Program-made: the position numbers and the translations under genes | In this document: one piece after another, positions 44,403-54,046 of the stretch | Layout of the letters: each line of letters opens with the position of its first letter | Numbering within the stretch: position 1 is the first letter of the stretch | Source: Psychrobacillus sp. NEAU-3TGS | GTDB taxonomy: Bacteria > Bacillota > Bacilli > Bacillales_A > Planococcaceae | DNA: 64,000 nucleotides | Direction: 5' to 3' | NCBI RefSeq assembly: GCF_029955155.1 | Contig: NZ_JAPNOZ010000012.1 | Span: 186,001 to 250,000 of the forward strand | Notes under the pieces: model-generated | Databases searched by the model: none | Seen by the model: the letters and a program-made list of their open reading frames with translations, nothing else | Told to the model about the DNA's origin: nothing

Positions 44403-44885
44403 ATGGTAATGCCAATGCATATTGTAGCAGTAGGCGGTATCGTAGAGGATGAACAAGGAAATATTCTTTTGGTAAAGACACATCATGGTGGTTGGGTATT
44501 CCCTGGAGGCCAAGTAGAAGTGGGAGAAAACCTAATGGATGCTTTAATCAGAGAAATAAAAGAAGAAAGTGGGATAGATGTAGCTGTATCAAAACTAATT
44601 GGTGTTTATTCCAATACAGGAATTCATAAATTTTACGACGGTGTAACAGATGTTCCAACGAAGTTAATGATGGATTTTATATGCAAACCATTAGGAGGAG
44701 AACTGGCTACTTCAGAGGAAACATCAGATAGTCAGTGGATAGCGCAAGAGAAAGTGCTTGATTTCTTAACAGCTCCAGCTATTCGAACTAGATTTAAAGC
44801 TTATTTGGAATTGGATGGGAAAATAAAATATATGGATTATGTCACTCATCCTACATTTGAAATAAAATTGAACAGAACTGTTTAG
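44403..44885 (+). CDS. NUDIX hydrolase
   Basis: The 160-residue protein contains a complete Nudix box, GGQVEVGENLMDALIREIKE followed by ESGI (residues about 35-58). Nudix enzymes cleave nucleoside diphosphates linked to another group, using Mg. ATG 44403 follows GGGAGG. Confidence 0.88.
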   Translation: MVMPMHIVAVGGIVEDEQGNILLVKTHHGGWVFPGGQVEVGENLMDALIREIKEESGIDVAVSKLIGVYSNTGIHKFYDGVTDVPTKLMMDFICKPLGGELATSEETSDSQWIAQEKVLDFLTAPAIRTRFKAYLELDGKIKYMDYVTHPTFEIKLNRTV

Positions 44886-44892
44886 AAAGTAA

Positions 44893-45636
44893 ATTAATCT
44901 GTCTGAAGATAGAACAGTTGTATATTATGAGCAGCGGGGATGTGGAAGAAGTGGTAAACCAACTGACGATAATGCTTATAGCATGAATGAATTAGTTGAT
45001 GATTTTAGGAAAATTATTGAATGGACAGGTAGTGAAAAAATAGACTTACTAGGTTACTCGTTTAGAGGGGAGTTAGCGCTTGAGTTCGCTTCAAACTTCC
45101 TATACCTTATAAACAAGATAATTTTATCAAGTCCTAGTATGATCAATCTAAAGACGCAATATATGATTCAAATAGCTGGTTTTCAGTCGATTGCAGATAT
45201 GACTCTAGTAAATAGGATAGAAGAAATACTTAAGAAAAATACCTCTATTGAACATAAATACAAACAAGTATGGGAAATTGTTGATCAGGAAACAATTGAC
45301 CGACTACTCTTTGTAGATCCAGAGGTTGCTTCAAAATACCGAGAGTTAGTAATAGAAAGTAATTTACATAATTTACATAATACAGGACGGATGTTAACAG
45401 TTTTGCAGGAAAACTCTGTAACTCCTCCGCTATACGAACGGCTTAACAATATCCATCATAAGACATTAATCATCACTGGTGTTTACGATAGGAGTACAGG
45501 AATTCCCATATCCAATCTAATACATAGAAATCTTTCGAACAGTGAATGGATTTTATTTAATAATAGTGCCCATTTTCCTGAATTAGAAGAAACAGAAAAT
45601 TTTGTAAGTAGCGTCTTAGGATTTTTGAAAGCCTAA
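44893..45636 (+). pseudogene. Alpha/beta hydrolase, 5'-truncated, with altered nucleophile motif
   Basis: The open frame begins after a stop at 44890-44892 without any start codon and enters the family in the middle: DRTVVYYEQRGCGRSGKPTD. The oxyanion-hole strand upstream is gone. An ATG at 44983 exists but would lose that too. The nucleophile elbow reads GYSFRG where G-x-S-x-G is expected, an apparent Gly-to-Arg change. The Asp (TGVYDRSTG) and His (NNSAHFPE) regions remain. It resembles proline-iminopeptidase-type hydrolases and is most likely inactive. Confidence 0.7.
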
Positions 45637-45662
45637 TACAAGTAAGAGAGGAAGTATTAACA

Positions 45663-46460
45663 GTGACAGCTTATGGAGAAGATTTATTCAAAGGGACGGC
45701 TCATTATTATTCACGTTATAGACCAATGTATCCAGCTTCATTAATTAGGTTTTTAGTTGAAAGATTTTCTTTGGATGGTGGCGGTCGAATGCTGGATTTA
45801 GGTTGTGGAACTGGCCAATTATCGTTCAGATTCACTGACTGGTTTGAAGAGATAGTTGGAATTGATAAGGAACCTGAAATGATTGATGAAGCAATACGCC
45901 TATGGAAAGAATTTAGAGCAGAAAATCTGGAATGGTTTACTGGCGATGTCGATACATATAAAGAAAAAACGGATAAAACTTTTCGATTGGTGACAATTGG
46001 AAAGGCTTTTCATTGGATGGATAGAGTAAAGGTACTCGAAACTTTAGACGAAATGATTGTTCCTGGCGGTGGGGTAGCGATTATTGATAATTACTCTCCA
46101 AATAAGGAGCAGCTGCCATGGCAAAAGAAAGTGGATGAGGTAGTGAAGCGTTGGTATGGAAATGAAAGAAGAGCAGGCAACACGACATATGCGCATCCGA
46201 CCATTAGCCATCAAACGATTATTTCAAATTCCAAATTTGACTTAGAAATTCACGATATGCCAACTTACGAACAAGTATGGACAGTGGATTCTATTATCGG
46301 TAATATATATTCCACTTCTTATGGTACTAAACGATTTTTAGGTGAAAATGTTCGGTCATTTGAACAGCAGTTAAAAGAAGAAATATTGGCGATTGATGAT
46401 ACTGGAATTTATAAAGAACAAATTAATGTATCAGTCAAGCTCGCTGTAAAAAGCAAATAA
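45663..46460 (+). CDS. Class I SAM methyltransferase
   Basis: The 265-residue protein starts at GTG 45663 and has RMLDLGCGTGQLSFRFTDWF, then IVGIDKEPEMIDEA and LVTIGKAFHWMDRVKVLETL. The pattern is like the gene at 42161-42907 (both with AFHW), suggesting related subfamilies. The substrate is unknown. Confidence 0.82.
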   Translation: MTAYGEDLFKGTAHYYSRYRPMYPASLIRFLVERFSLDGGGRMLDLGCGTGQLSFRFTDWFEEIVGIDKEPEMIDEAIRLWKEFRAENLEWFTGDVDTYKEKTDKTFRLVTIGKAFHWMDRVKVLETLDEMIVPGGGVAIIDNYSPNKEQLPWQKKVDEVVKRWYGNERRAGNTTYAHPTISHQTIISNSKFDLEIHDMPTYEQVWTVDSIIGNIYSTSYGTKRFLGENVRSFEQQLKEEILAIDDTGIYKEQINVSVKLAVKSK

Positions 46461-46483
46461 GAGAACGAGATGGTGGTCTTACG

Positions 46484-46999
46484 ATGGACATTTCAATTGA
46501 AAAGTTAAAGAAGCAGGATGCAGAAGAATTATATAATTTTGAAAGTGATAATAGAACCTATTTTGAAAAAAGCGTACCAAGTCGAGGGGAAGAGTATTAT
46601 GATTTTGAAACTTTTCAAAAAAGACATAGAGACTTGTTGGAAGAACAAGAGAAGGGGATATCTTATTATTATTTAATAAAAGATCAAACCGAATCCATTG
46701 TAGGTAGAATGAATCTGACTGATATTGATAGAATCGAGAGTAGAGGTCAAGTTGGTTATAGAATTGGAGAAATTCATACTGGAAAAGGTATTGCAAATAA
46801 AGCTTTAAAACTACTATTAATAGAAGTTTTAAAAGAAAATATTAAAGAAGTTTATGCAAAAACAACAAGCAATAATATTGCGTCACAAAAAGTATTAGAG
46901 AAAAACGGGTTTATACAGGTTTCAAAGAGTAATGAAGAATTTATGATGAATAATCAAAATGTGAAGTTTGTACATTTTATTTGGTCAAATACCTTTTAG
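46484..46999 (+). CDS. GNAT N-acetyltransferase (RimJ/RimL type)
   Basis: The 171-residue protein has the GNAT fold, including the acetyl-CoA loop in GYRIGEIHTGKGIANKALKL and AKTTSNNIASQKVLEKNGFI at the C-terminus. It transfers acetyl from acetyl-CoA to an amine; the acceptor is unknown. ATG 46484 has a weak ribosome site and lies 23 bases after the methyltransferase stop. Confidence 0.85.
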   Translation: MDISIEKLKKQDAEELYNFESDNRTYFEKSVPSRGEEYYDFETFQKRHRDLLEEQEKGISYYYLIKDQTESIVGRMNLTDIDRIESRGQVGYRIGEIHTGKGIANKALKLLLIEVLKENIKEVYAKTTSNNIASQKVLEKNGFIQVSKSNEEFMMNNQNVKFVHFIWSNTF

Positions 47000-47152
47000 C
47001 ATTTATCATTTAACAAAAAAGAAAAATCCAGTTATATAACTATGGAACCATTTCATTTGGAGGAATTAGCCACTACCGTTTTACCTACCATTCCAATACC
47101 TGCTTATACAAATAGGGATACTGTCAGGAATAAATAGAAAAAGTAAAAAATA

Positions 47153-47206
47153 CCCCCTAAATCGTAATGAATTTACTATACGATTCAGGGGATATTTCTT
47201 TTTAGA
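47153..47206 (+). terminator. Hairpin with T-tract
   Basis: CCCCTAAATCGTA pairs with TACGATTCAGGGG apart from one position, followed by a T-rich run. Region 47000-47413 otherwise shows only a short protein-like scrap at 47043-47138. Confidence 0.7.
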
Positions 47207-47209
47207 AAA

Positions 47210-47241
47210 ACACTAGATTACTTATCTAGTGTTTTTTTTTA
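47210..47241 (+). terminator. Second terminator
   Basis: ACACTAGAT (47210-47218) / ATCTAGTGT (47224-47232) followed by nine T. Confidence 0.85.
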
Positions 47242-47361
47242 CGGATTTAAGTTGCTAAACATTAAAAGTTAATAATGCTTTCTCTCTAAGATGTATTCGT
47301 CTCGATTTTCTTTCTCAATATTGCACATAACCTAACAATGGTATATGGTTGTATTCAGCAT

Positions 47362-47385
47362 AATGGTTCATCAACTTAAACCATT
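47362..47385 (+). promoter_or_regulatory. Inverted repeat upstream of ArsR gene
   Basis: AATGGTT (47362-47368) and AACCATT (47379-47385), 10 bases apart, may be the operator of the ArsR regulator 29 bases downstream. Confidence 0.4.
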
Positions 47386-47413
47386 GAACGGATTACTGGA
47401 GGTATTTTACTGA

Positions 47414-47764
47414 ATGAATAAACAGGAACAACTAAGTATGATCAAAGAGGATTTTATTAATTGTCAGAAAGTACTATTGGCAATAGGGGATGAGACCCGT
47501 CAATCGATCTTGTTAGTTCTAATGGGGACTGATTGTCAAACAGGATTACGTGTAGGCGAAATCACTGAACAAACACATCTTTCTCGACCTGCTGTATCCC
47601 ATCATCTGAAGGTTTTACGAGATGCAGGTGTTATTTTAATGCGTAAAGAAGGGACAAAAAACTTTTATTATATTAATGTACGTACAGAATTAGGCTTATT
47701 AAGAACGCTTATGTCGGATATTGATAAGTTCATGCAGAACTTTTATAGAAATGATGAAATGTAA
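47414..47764 (+). CDS. ArsR-family transcriptional regulator
   Basis: The 116-residue winged-helix protein has ALGDETRQSILLVL-like entry (LAIGDETRQSILLVLMG), recognition helix THLSRPAVSHHLKVLRDAGV and the wing KEGTKNFYYINV. No metal-binding ELCVCD motif is present, so it senses something other than a metal. It is followed 26 bases later by an oxidoreductase gene that it probably controls. Confidence 0.87.
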   Translation: MNKQEQLSMIKEDFINCQKVLLAIGDETRQSILLVLMGTDCQTGLRVGEITEQTHLSRPAVSHHLKVLRDAGVILMRKEGTKNFYYINVRTELGLLRTLMSDIDKFMQNFYRNDEM

Positions 47765-47790
47765 AAAAACTTTATTTGGAGGTATAGGCT

Positions 47791-48789
47791 ATGAGAGCAA
47801 TGGTTATTGATAGATATGGAAAAGTTCCAATGCGTTTGGAAGAAATGCCCACACCGAAAATAGGTGATTATGAGGTACTCGCAGAAATTCATGCGGCAAG
47901 TATTAATCCTATTGATTTTAAAATACGTGATGGGAAAGTGAAAATGTTAGTTAAATATAATATGCCTCTTATTTTAGGGAATGACTTTTCTGGTGTCGTT
48001 GTAAAGGTTGGAGCTAAAGTGACTCGTTTTAGGATTGGTGACGAAATATATGGACGACCACGTAAGAGTAAAATCGGTACTTTTGCTGAATATATTGCTA
48101 TTCACGAAGAGGACATCGCCTTAAAACCTAAAAATTTGAGCTTTGAAGAAGCTGCATCGATCCCGCTGGTTGGATTAACCTCCTATCAAGCCCTAACAGA
48201 CATTTTACAAGTACAAAAGGGACAAAAAGTTTTGATACAAGCTGGGGCCGGTGGTGTCGGTACCTTTGCTATTCAACTGGCCAAATTAATGGGTGCCACT
48301 GTTGCAACGACTGCAAGCGAAGCTGGTGCAAATTTAGTAAAATCTCTTGGTGCAGATGAAATTATAAATTACAAGACAGAAAAATTTGAAGAGATACTGA
48401 AAAATTATGATGCCGTATTTGATACACTTGGAGGCGATATACTCAACAAATCATTCGGAGTGGTAAAAAGCGGAGGAAAAATTGTTTCCGTTTCGGGTTT
48501 GCCGAATGCACGTTTCGGTAAAGAATATGGTTCTGGATTTTTGAAAACTTTCTTGTTCTCTATAGCAAGTACTAAACTTACTAAACTTGAAAAAAAACAT
48601 AATGTTCAATATACATTTTTGTTTATGAAGCCAAGTGGAGAACAATTGCGTATAATCGGAAACTTTTTTGAGACTGGTAAAATCAAAGCTATAATTGATA
48701 GAGTTTTTCCTTTTGAAGAAGCTCAGAAAGCAATGGAATATGCAGAGTCAGGAAGGGCGAAAGGGAAAATAATAGTAAAAATCAGATAG
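47791..48789 (+). CDS. NADP-dependent quinone-oxidoreductase-like protein
   Basis: The 332-residue medium-chain dehydrogenase starts MRAMVIDRYGKVPMRLEEMP, has LGNDFSGVVVKVGAKVTRF, and the nucleotide loop QAGAGGVGTFAIQLAKLMGA. Zinc-binding cysteines are absent, as in the quinone oxidoreductase subgroup. ATG 47791 follows TGGAGG. It is in operon with the ArsR gene. Confidence 0.87.
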   Translation: MRAMVIDRYGKVPMRLEEMPTPKIGDYEVLAEIHAASINPIDFKIRDGKVKMLVKYNMPLILGNDFSGVVVKVGAKVTRFRIGDEIYGRPRKSKIGTFAEYIAIHEEDIALKPKNLSFEEAASIPLVGLTSYQALTDILQVQKGQKVLIQAGAGGVGTFAIQLAKLMGATVATTASEAGANLVKSLGADEIINYKTEKFEEILKNYDAVFDTLGGDILNKSFGVVKSGGKIVSVSGLPNARFGKEYGSGFLKTFLFSIASTKLTKLEKKHNVQYTFLFMKPSGEQLRIIGNFFETGKIKAIIDRVFPFEEAQKAMEYAESGRAKGKIIVKIR

Positions 48790-48848
48790 TTGTCAAACGA
48801 TGCTTAGAAAAATCAAAACGATAATTACCTAATCTATTCGTTCGCAAA

Positions 48849-48880
48849 AAACTCCTAGGTTCTTTATTTCCTAGGAGTTT
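48849..48880. terminator. Bidirectional terminator
   Basis: AAACTCCTAGG (48849-48859) / CCTAGGAGTTT (48870-48880) lies between the convergent oxidoreductase and HlyC-like genes. Confidence 0.85.
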
Positions 48881-48900
48881 CGCTGCTAAAGTGCAAGTAT

Positions 48901-50193
48901 CTATTTTTTTACTTCAATAAAATGCAGTTGATGCCCTTCTTTTTCATAAATCGAGAATTCATATCCAGCATGCTCAATATAGTTATCTTCTGCTAGATCT
49001 GTATCTTGTGTGAAATACCAGCCGCCGATAGTGTTGACATCTGGGTTTTCTATTTCAATGTTTAATAATTTGGATACGTCCTCTAATAACACTTTTGAAT
49101 GGATTATATAATGGTTATCTTTTAATTTTCGAATATCTGCTATTTCATCGTTATCGAATTCATCACGAATTTCACCGACGATTTCTTCTAAAATATCCTC
49201 AACTGTAACAAGGCCGGATGTACCACCATATTCATCCAATAGAATAGCTATATGAATACGTTCCTTTTGCATTTTTACTAATAAATTATTGATTGGTGTT
49301 GTTTCAATAGTATTGATCACAGGGTTTGTAAACTTTGCTAAGTCGAATGATTCTGCTGTAATTCGATTGCTAAAACCTTGCGTCAAAAAGTCTTTAATAT
49401 TAACAAAACCGATAATATTATCTCGATCTTCTTCATAAACAGGATAACGTGTATAACGTTCTTCTGAAATAATCGTTACAATATCATTAAACGTTGCATT
49501 TTTTTCAAATCCAACAATGTCTGTGCGGGGCACCATAATTTCACGAGCAGTACGCTCATCAAATTCAAAAACATTGTTAACATATTTCAATTCATTCTGA
49601 TTGATCTCGCCGCTTTTGAAGCTTTCTGCTAACAATAGACGAAGTTCTTCTTCCGTGTGGGAAAGCTCATGTTCTGAGGCCGGTTTCATCCCTATTAAAC
49701 CAACTAACACACGAGCGGAACCATTTAAAAGCCAAATGAATGGATATAAGATTTTATAGAAAATCATAATTGGCTTTGCAAAAGCAAGAGTCACTGATTC
49801 TGCCTTTTGAATGGCAACCGTTTTAGGTGCGAGTTCTCCAACGACTACATGTAAAAAAGTGGCGATTGCAAAAGCAGCTCCTATCGTAAAGAAGTGGATA
49901 TAATCCGTGCCTATCCCAATAGTTTCAAATAATGGATGTAAGATGAATTCAAATGTTGATTCGCCTACCATCCCAATTCCTAGTGCGGTTACAGTAATAC
50001 CTAATTGACACGCTGACAAGTATTCATCCAAGTGTGTGGTTACATGCTTTGCTGCAAGAGATCCTTTACGTCCTTCTGCAACAAGTTGGTCAACTCGTGA
50101 ATTTCGCACTTTCACGATGGCAAACTCGGTTGCCACGAAAAAACCGGTTAATATCAATAAAAAAATGAATATCGCTAGATTTAATATAGTCAA
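48901..50193 (-). CDS. CNNM/HlyC-type membrane protein with CBS domains
   Basis: The 430-residue protein has an N-terminal DUF21 region of about four hydrophobic segments (1-190), a pair of CBS domains (about 205-340: MVPRTDIVGFEKNATFNDIV and the LLDEYGGTSGLVTVEDILEE region) and a C-terminal CorC/HlyC domain. Related proteins are implicated in magnesium or cobalt transport and are often called hemolysins. The start is near 50193. Confidence 0.88.
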   Translation of the reverse strand: MTILNLAIFIFLLILTGFFVATEFAIVKVRNSRVDQLVAEGRKGSLAAKHVTTHLDEYLSACQLGITVTALGIGMVGESTFEFILHPLFETIGIGTDYIHFFTIGAAFAIATFLHVVVGELAPKTVAIQKAESVTLAFAKPIMIFYKILYPFIWLLNGSARVLVGLIGMKPASEHELSHTEEELRLLLAESFKSGEINQNELKYVNNVFEFDERTAREIMVPRTDIVGFEKNATFNDIVTIISEERYTRYPVYEEDRDNIIGFVNIKDFLTQGFSNRITAESFDLAKFTNPVINTIETTPINNLLVKMQKERIHIAILLDEYGGTSGLVTVEDILEEIVGEIRDEFDNDEIADIRKLKDNHYIIHSKVLLEDVSKLLNIEIENPDVNTIGGWYFTQDTDLAEDNYIEHAGYEFSIYEKEGHQLHFIEVKK

Positions 50194-50551
50194 TAAGCTG
50201 TCTTACTTTAAAGTAAGACTTCACCTCCTATGTGCGTCAGCCCTCATATTAGTGACTGCGATTTTACAGAGTATCAATTCATCTATTTGTCTTTTTACCC
50301 GTTCCGACAAAGGTTTAACCCTTTCTGAAGACATTCCTTCCTTTTGATGGAAGTCCACAGTTCAATAACTTTTAGGGAATAGTAAGGAGAATTCGAAGTA
50401 GAACGTTCAACTAATATTGGTATAATAGTGTAGTAGCATTAATTTTCAATCTATTTGACCAATTGCAAATTTTAAGTGTCGTTTGTTAAAATATCCAGCT
50501 TTAATTGGGATATAATAGAGAGCTTTGAGGTAGAAAGGGAGAAGGTTTTTC

Positions 50552-51079
50552 ATGAATAAACAAATATATGTTGATTGGGGAGGACATAAGATCAGTCTTC
50601 AATGGCATCCTCACAAAAGCATAGGTCCAGGTGATATCGTGACAAGTGTTCATAGTTATTGTTTTAGCCAAGAAAAAGTTTTGTTGGTTGAAGTAAAAAA
50701 AAGAGGCTTTAACATTCCAGGAGGGCATATAGAGTTTGGAGAAACTCCTGAAGAAGCGATGCATAGGGAAGCATATGAAGAAGGTTATGTGAAGGGGAAG
50801 ATAAAGTACGTTGGTGCAGTGGAAGTGAACCATGAAGATAACCCTCACTTTGTACAAGATGGCCCATATCCTCTAATAGGCTATCAAATGTTTTATCGAA
50901 TGGACATAGAAGAGTGTCTTCCTTTTTTAAGAGAGTATGAAACAACGACCAGGATCTGGGTGGAACCAGGAGAACTACCTTATGTGATCAATGACCATGA
51001 GCTATCGCTGCAAATCTTAAATGAAGCTCTAGAATTGGGGATACATTACAAAGATAATCAAGGAATTAAAAGGAGTTAA
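50552..51079 (+). CDS. NUDIX hydrolase
   Basis: The 175-residue protein has a Nudix box GGHIEFGETPEEAMHREAYE followed by EGYV. The final Gly of the standard box is shifted by one place, but the metal-binding RE and EE residues are present. ATG 50552 has AAAGGGAGAAGG at its site. It is followed 5 bases later by a GNAT gene. Confidence 0.82.
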   Translation: MNKQIYVDWGGHKISLQWHPHKSIGPGDIVTSVHSYCFSQEKVLLVEVKKRGFNIPGGHIEFGETPEEAMHREAYEEGYVKGKIKYVGAVEVNHEDNPHFVQDGPYPLIGYQMFYRMDIEECLPFLREYETTTRIWVEPGELPYVINDHELSLQILNEALELGIHYKDNQGIKRS

Positions 51080-51084
51080 ATACA

Positions 51085-51636
51085 ATGGAAAAAGATTTTC
51101 CTACATTAGAAACGAACAGATTAATCTTAAGAAAAGTATCAATAGACGATGCTAAAGATATGTATACATATTTATCGGATCAAGATGTTGTAAAGCCGAT
51201 GGGGTTAGAACCTTTTGAAACAGTGGAAGACGTATGGGATGAAATAAAATGGTATCAATCAATATACGAAAAAGGGACAGGGATTAGATGGGGCATCACC
51301 CTAAAAGATTCTAATAAGGTTATAGGAAGCTGTGGTTTTCTTAATAGACATCCTAAACATTATCGAACGGAAATTGGATATGAATTAAGCAGTGATTACT
51401 GGGGCCAGGGAATAGCAAGTGAGGCATTGAAGGCAGTTAGCAAATATGGTTTTGAGCATTTCCAGTTAGAAAGAATTGAGGCATTAATCGAACTAACGAA
51501 TATTCCATCACAAAAACTAGTAGAAAAACAAGGATTTCAAAGGGAAGGATTGTTAAGACATTATGAATTCGCAAATGGTAAATTTGAAGATTTGTATATG
51601 TACTCCATTTTAAAAGAAGATCTTCAACTTATCTAA
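51085..51636 (+). CDS. GNAT N-acetyltransferase (RimJ/RimL type)
   Basis: The 183-residue protein begins LETNRLILRKVSIDDAKDMY and has GYELSSDYWGQGIASEALKA and LTNIPSQKLVEKQGFQREGL, the standard RimJ/RimL pattern. ATG 51085 follows AAAGGAG. It lies in an operon with the NUDIX gene. Confidence 0.88.
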   Translation: MEKDFPTLETNRLILRKVSIDDAKDMYTYLSDQDVVKPMGLEPFETVEDVWDEIKWYQSIYEKGTGIRWGITLKDSNKVIGSCGFLNRHPKHYRTEIGYELSSDYWGQGIASEALKAVSKYGFEHFQLERIEALIELTNIPSQKLVEKQGFQREGLLRHYEFANGKFEDLYMYSILKEDLQLI

Positions 51637-51717
51637 AGGTACTCGATTTAATAGGAAAACGAATAAATAGATGGTTCTCCGAATATGTAAAAGTATTAAC
51701 TATAAAGGGGTATATAC

Positions 51718-52257
51718 ATGTACAAATTATTAGAGGAAGACGAATACGCACCAAATTATTCAAGCTATGTAAAGTTAGTACCGGATGAAGATTTTATACA
51801 AACTTTAACAAAGCAAATGGAAAAAACGATTGGCTTATTACTCGACATTTCGGATGAACAAGCTCATTTTCGTTATGCACGTGAAAAATGGAGTGTAAAA
51901 GAAGTGATTGGCCATATGGCAGATACAGAACGAGTAATGGCATATAGACTATTAGCCATTGCGCGTGGGGATACTGCTTCTCTTCCTGGTTTTGAGGAGA
52001 AAGAATATGCCCAACACGCATCATTTGATAAACAGTCAGTAAAAGATCTTCTTCAAAATTTGAACATTGTGCGCCAATCAACCATTCACCTAATTAAAAG
52101 CTTAGCAGAAAAAGATTTACTTCGCCGCGGTACTACAAATAATTCAGAAGTAACTGTTCGTGCATTAATAGCAATTATAATAGGTCACGAGCTTCATCAT
52201 TGCAATATTATAAGAGACAGATATTTTGGTGCTGCAGCGTATCCGGAAAACAAATGA
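51718..52257 (+). CDS. DinB-family protein
   Basis: The 179-residue four-helix protein has the DinB metal-ligand arrangement: VKEVIGHMADTERVMAYRLL near residue 65 and a C-terminal GHELHHCNIIRDRYFG. DinB-like proteins are metal-dependent, including thiol transferases. ATG 51718 has AAGGGG upstream. A hairpin follows. Confidence 0.85.
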   Translation: MYKLLEEDEYAPNYSSYVKLVPDEDFIQTLTKQMEKTIGLLLDISDEQAHFRYAREKWSVKEVIGHMADTERVMAYRLLAIARGDTASLPGFEEKEYAQHASFDKQSVKDLLQNLNIVRQSTIHLIKSLAEKDLLRRGTTNNSEVTVRALIAIIIGHELHHCNIIRDRYFGAAAYPENK

Positions 52258-52261
52258 ATTA

Positions 52262-52300
52262 AAAAGACGATATCGCTACACAAAGCGAATATCGTCTTTT
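52262..52300. terminator. Bidirectional terminator
   Basis: AAAAGACGATAT and CGCT pair with AGCG and ATATCGTCTTTT with one bulged A, between convergent genes. Confidence 0.85.
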
Positions 52301-52309
52301 CTATTTTAC

Positions 52310-53719
52310 CTAGCGGATTGTCCTGGAGGAAGCTTGTAAAATACCTTCCTTCAACTCCCCGACTTTATCTTTCTTTCGAACAAAAATGAAATAAGAAGCA
52401 ATGGTCAAGCTAGCGATTAGCAAAGTGAGTAGGGCTTGTACACGCAATGATTCAATGATAAGCATAGCGACGTATATTCCCGAAATAATGATAATAGTTG
52501 CATACGTCAAGTAAGGGAAAAGCCACATCTTAAGCTGAAGTGCTTCGGGATTCTCCTTTTCCAGCCTTTTTCGCATCTGTAAATGAGAGAATGCGATAAC
52601 AAGATAGACTAATAGAGCCACAGCCCCTGATGAATTAATTAAAAACAAAAATATTTTATCCGGAGAAGTATAGCTAAAGATAACCGCAACATATGAAAAT
52701 ATTGTACTGAATAGTATTGCTCGAACAGGAACACCTTTCTTACTTAGTTTTAAAAATCCTTTTGGCGCGTCGCCTTTCTTCGCCATCCCGAATAACATCC
52801 GAGAATTTGCATATAAAGCAGAATTTAAACAAGAAAGAACTGCAGTCAGAACAACAAAGTTCATAATTTGCGCTGCTGCGGGGATACCGATATAATCAAG
52901 AACCGCAACGAACGGACTTACTAGTATATTAGCGGAATTCCATGGTAATAGTGTTACGACTAGCGCGATAGAGCCAATATAGAAAATGAGAATACGCCAA
53001 ATAACACTGTTAGTTGCAACTCGAACTGCTTTTCCCGGATGCTCGGACTCTCCAGCTGCAATTGCGACAATTTCCGTACCCATGAATGAAAAGATGACTA
53101 CTGTAATTCCTAGCAACACAGAACCAATGCCAGTTGGCATAAATCCACCAGCGCCTAGGATATTCACTGTTCCAGGTGCGTTTACACCAGGGTACCATCC
53201 AAAAATGACACAAAGACCGAGAACAAGAAATAAACCAATGCTAATGACTTTTATAAGTGAAAACCAATACTCGAATTCACCAAAGGACTTCACAGAAAAA
53301 AGATTAGTAAGCGTCAATAAAACAGTTAAGATAAGTGCCATTAGCCAAAGTGGAAAATCAGGTATCCAATACTGCATAATAGCTGCTCCCGCAATCGCTT
53401 CAATCGCGATCACGACAACCCAGAAAAACCAATACAACCATCCAATTGTAAATCCTGCCCACGGTCCAATCGCATCACCTGCGTATGTTGAGAAGGAGCC
53501 GCTAGTCGGGTAGGCAGCCGCCATTTCTCCGAGCATTCTCATGACCAATACGACAATTGCCCCTGCAAATGCATAGGATAGAATTGCCCCTGGACCGGAA
53601 GCATTAATCACTGCACCACTCCCGATAAATAAACCTGCTCCAATTACACCTGCAATGGAGATCATACTAATATGTCGGATCTTTAAGTCCGATTTTAACT
53701 GCTCTTGTTGACTTGTCAT
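52310..53719 (-). CDS. Amino acid permease (APC superfamily, GabP-like)
   Basis: The 469-residue protein has about 12 hydrophobic segments and the amino acid/GABA permease start: IRHISMISIAGVIGAGLFIG, then SGPGAILSYAFAG and GEMAAAYPTSGSFSTYAGDA. It probably imports beta-alanine, GABA or a related amino acid for the catabolic genes nearby. ATG 53719 is behind AGGGGGAAT. The 327 bases before it (53720-54046) contain only a possible 7-residue leader frame and a non-coding stretch. Confidence 0.85.
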   Translation of the reverse strand: MTSQQEQLKSDLKIRHISMISIAGVIGAGLFIGSGAVINASGPGAILSYAFAGAIVVLVMRMLGEMAAAYPTSGSFSTYAGDAIGPWAGFTIGWLYWFFWVVVIAIEAIAGAAIMQYWIPDFPLWLMALILTVLLTLTNLFSVKSFGEFEYWFSLIKVISIGLFLVLGLCVIFGWYPGVNAPGTVNILGAGGFMPTGIGSVLLGITVVIFSFMGTEIVAIAAGESEHPGKAVRVATNSVIWRILIFYIGSIALVVTLLPWNSANILVSPFVAVLDYIGIPAAAQIMNFVVLTAVLSCLNSALYANSRMLFGMAKKGDAPKGFLKLSKKGVPVRAILFSTIFSYVAVIFSYTSPDKIFLFLINSSGAVALLVYLVIAFSHLQMRKRLEKENPEALQLKMWLFPYLTYATIIIISGIYVAMLIIESLRVQALLTLLIASLTIASYFIFVRKKDKVGELKEGILQASSRTIR

Positions 53720-53808
53720 TTACATTCCCCCTTGTGAAAGTGTTACTTCCCAGACAAAAAAATGTCTTGCCCCAACTAATTACGGTATCAAGTTCGTGAA
53801 TGGATCTG

Positions 53809-53832
53809 TCACTTGTTTTTTATAGGGTGCAT
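53809..53832 (-). CDS. Possible short leader peptide upstream of the permease
   Basis: On the minus strand AAAGGAGG is followed by ATG at 53832 and a frame for seven residues (MHPIKNK) to TGA. The ribosome site is strong for such a short frame. It could regulate the permease mRNA or be chance. Confidence 0.2.
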   Translation of the reverse strand: MHPIKNK

Positions 53833-54046
53833 AAAGAACCTCCTTTTGATGTAAGCGATTTCAGAAGTTGATTGAATATTCTTTGAAGTCTTTACATACA
53901 TCATACACAAGAAAAAGAGAAAATTGGCGGACATTTTGTAAATAGATAGATTACTAAATTATACGGATTGTTAAATTGCCGCATGGAGCGATAGCTCGGT
54001 TCGTTAGAAGTATAGAAGAAAAAAGAGATACAATTTGCTGTTTTTA

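Noticed and set aside
47043-47138. 32-residue frame from ATG 47043
   Set aside because: No ribosome site is present and the sequence resembles a gene tail at best.
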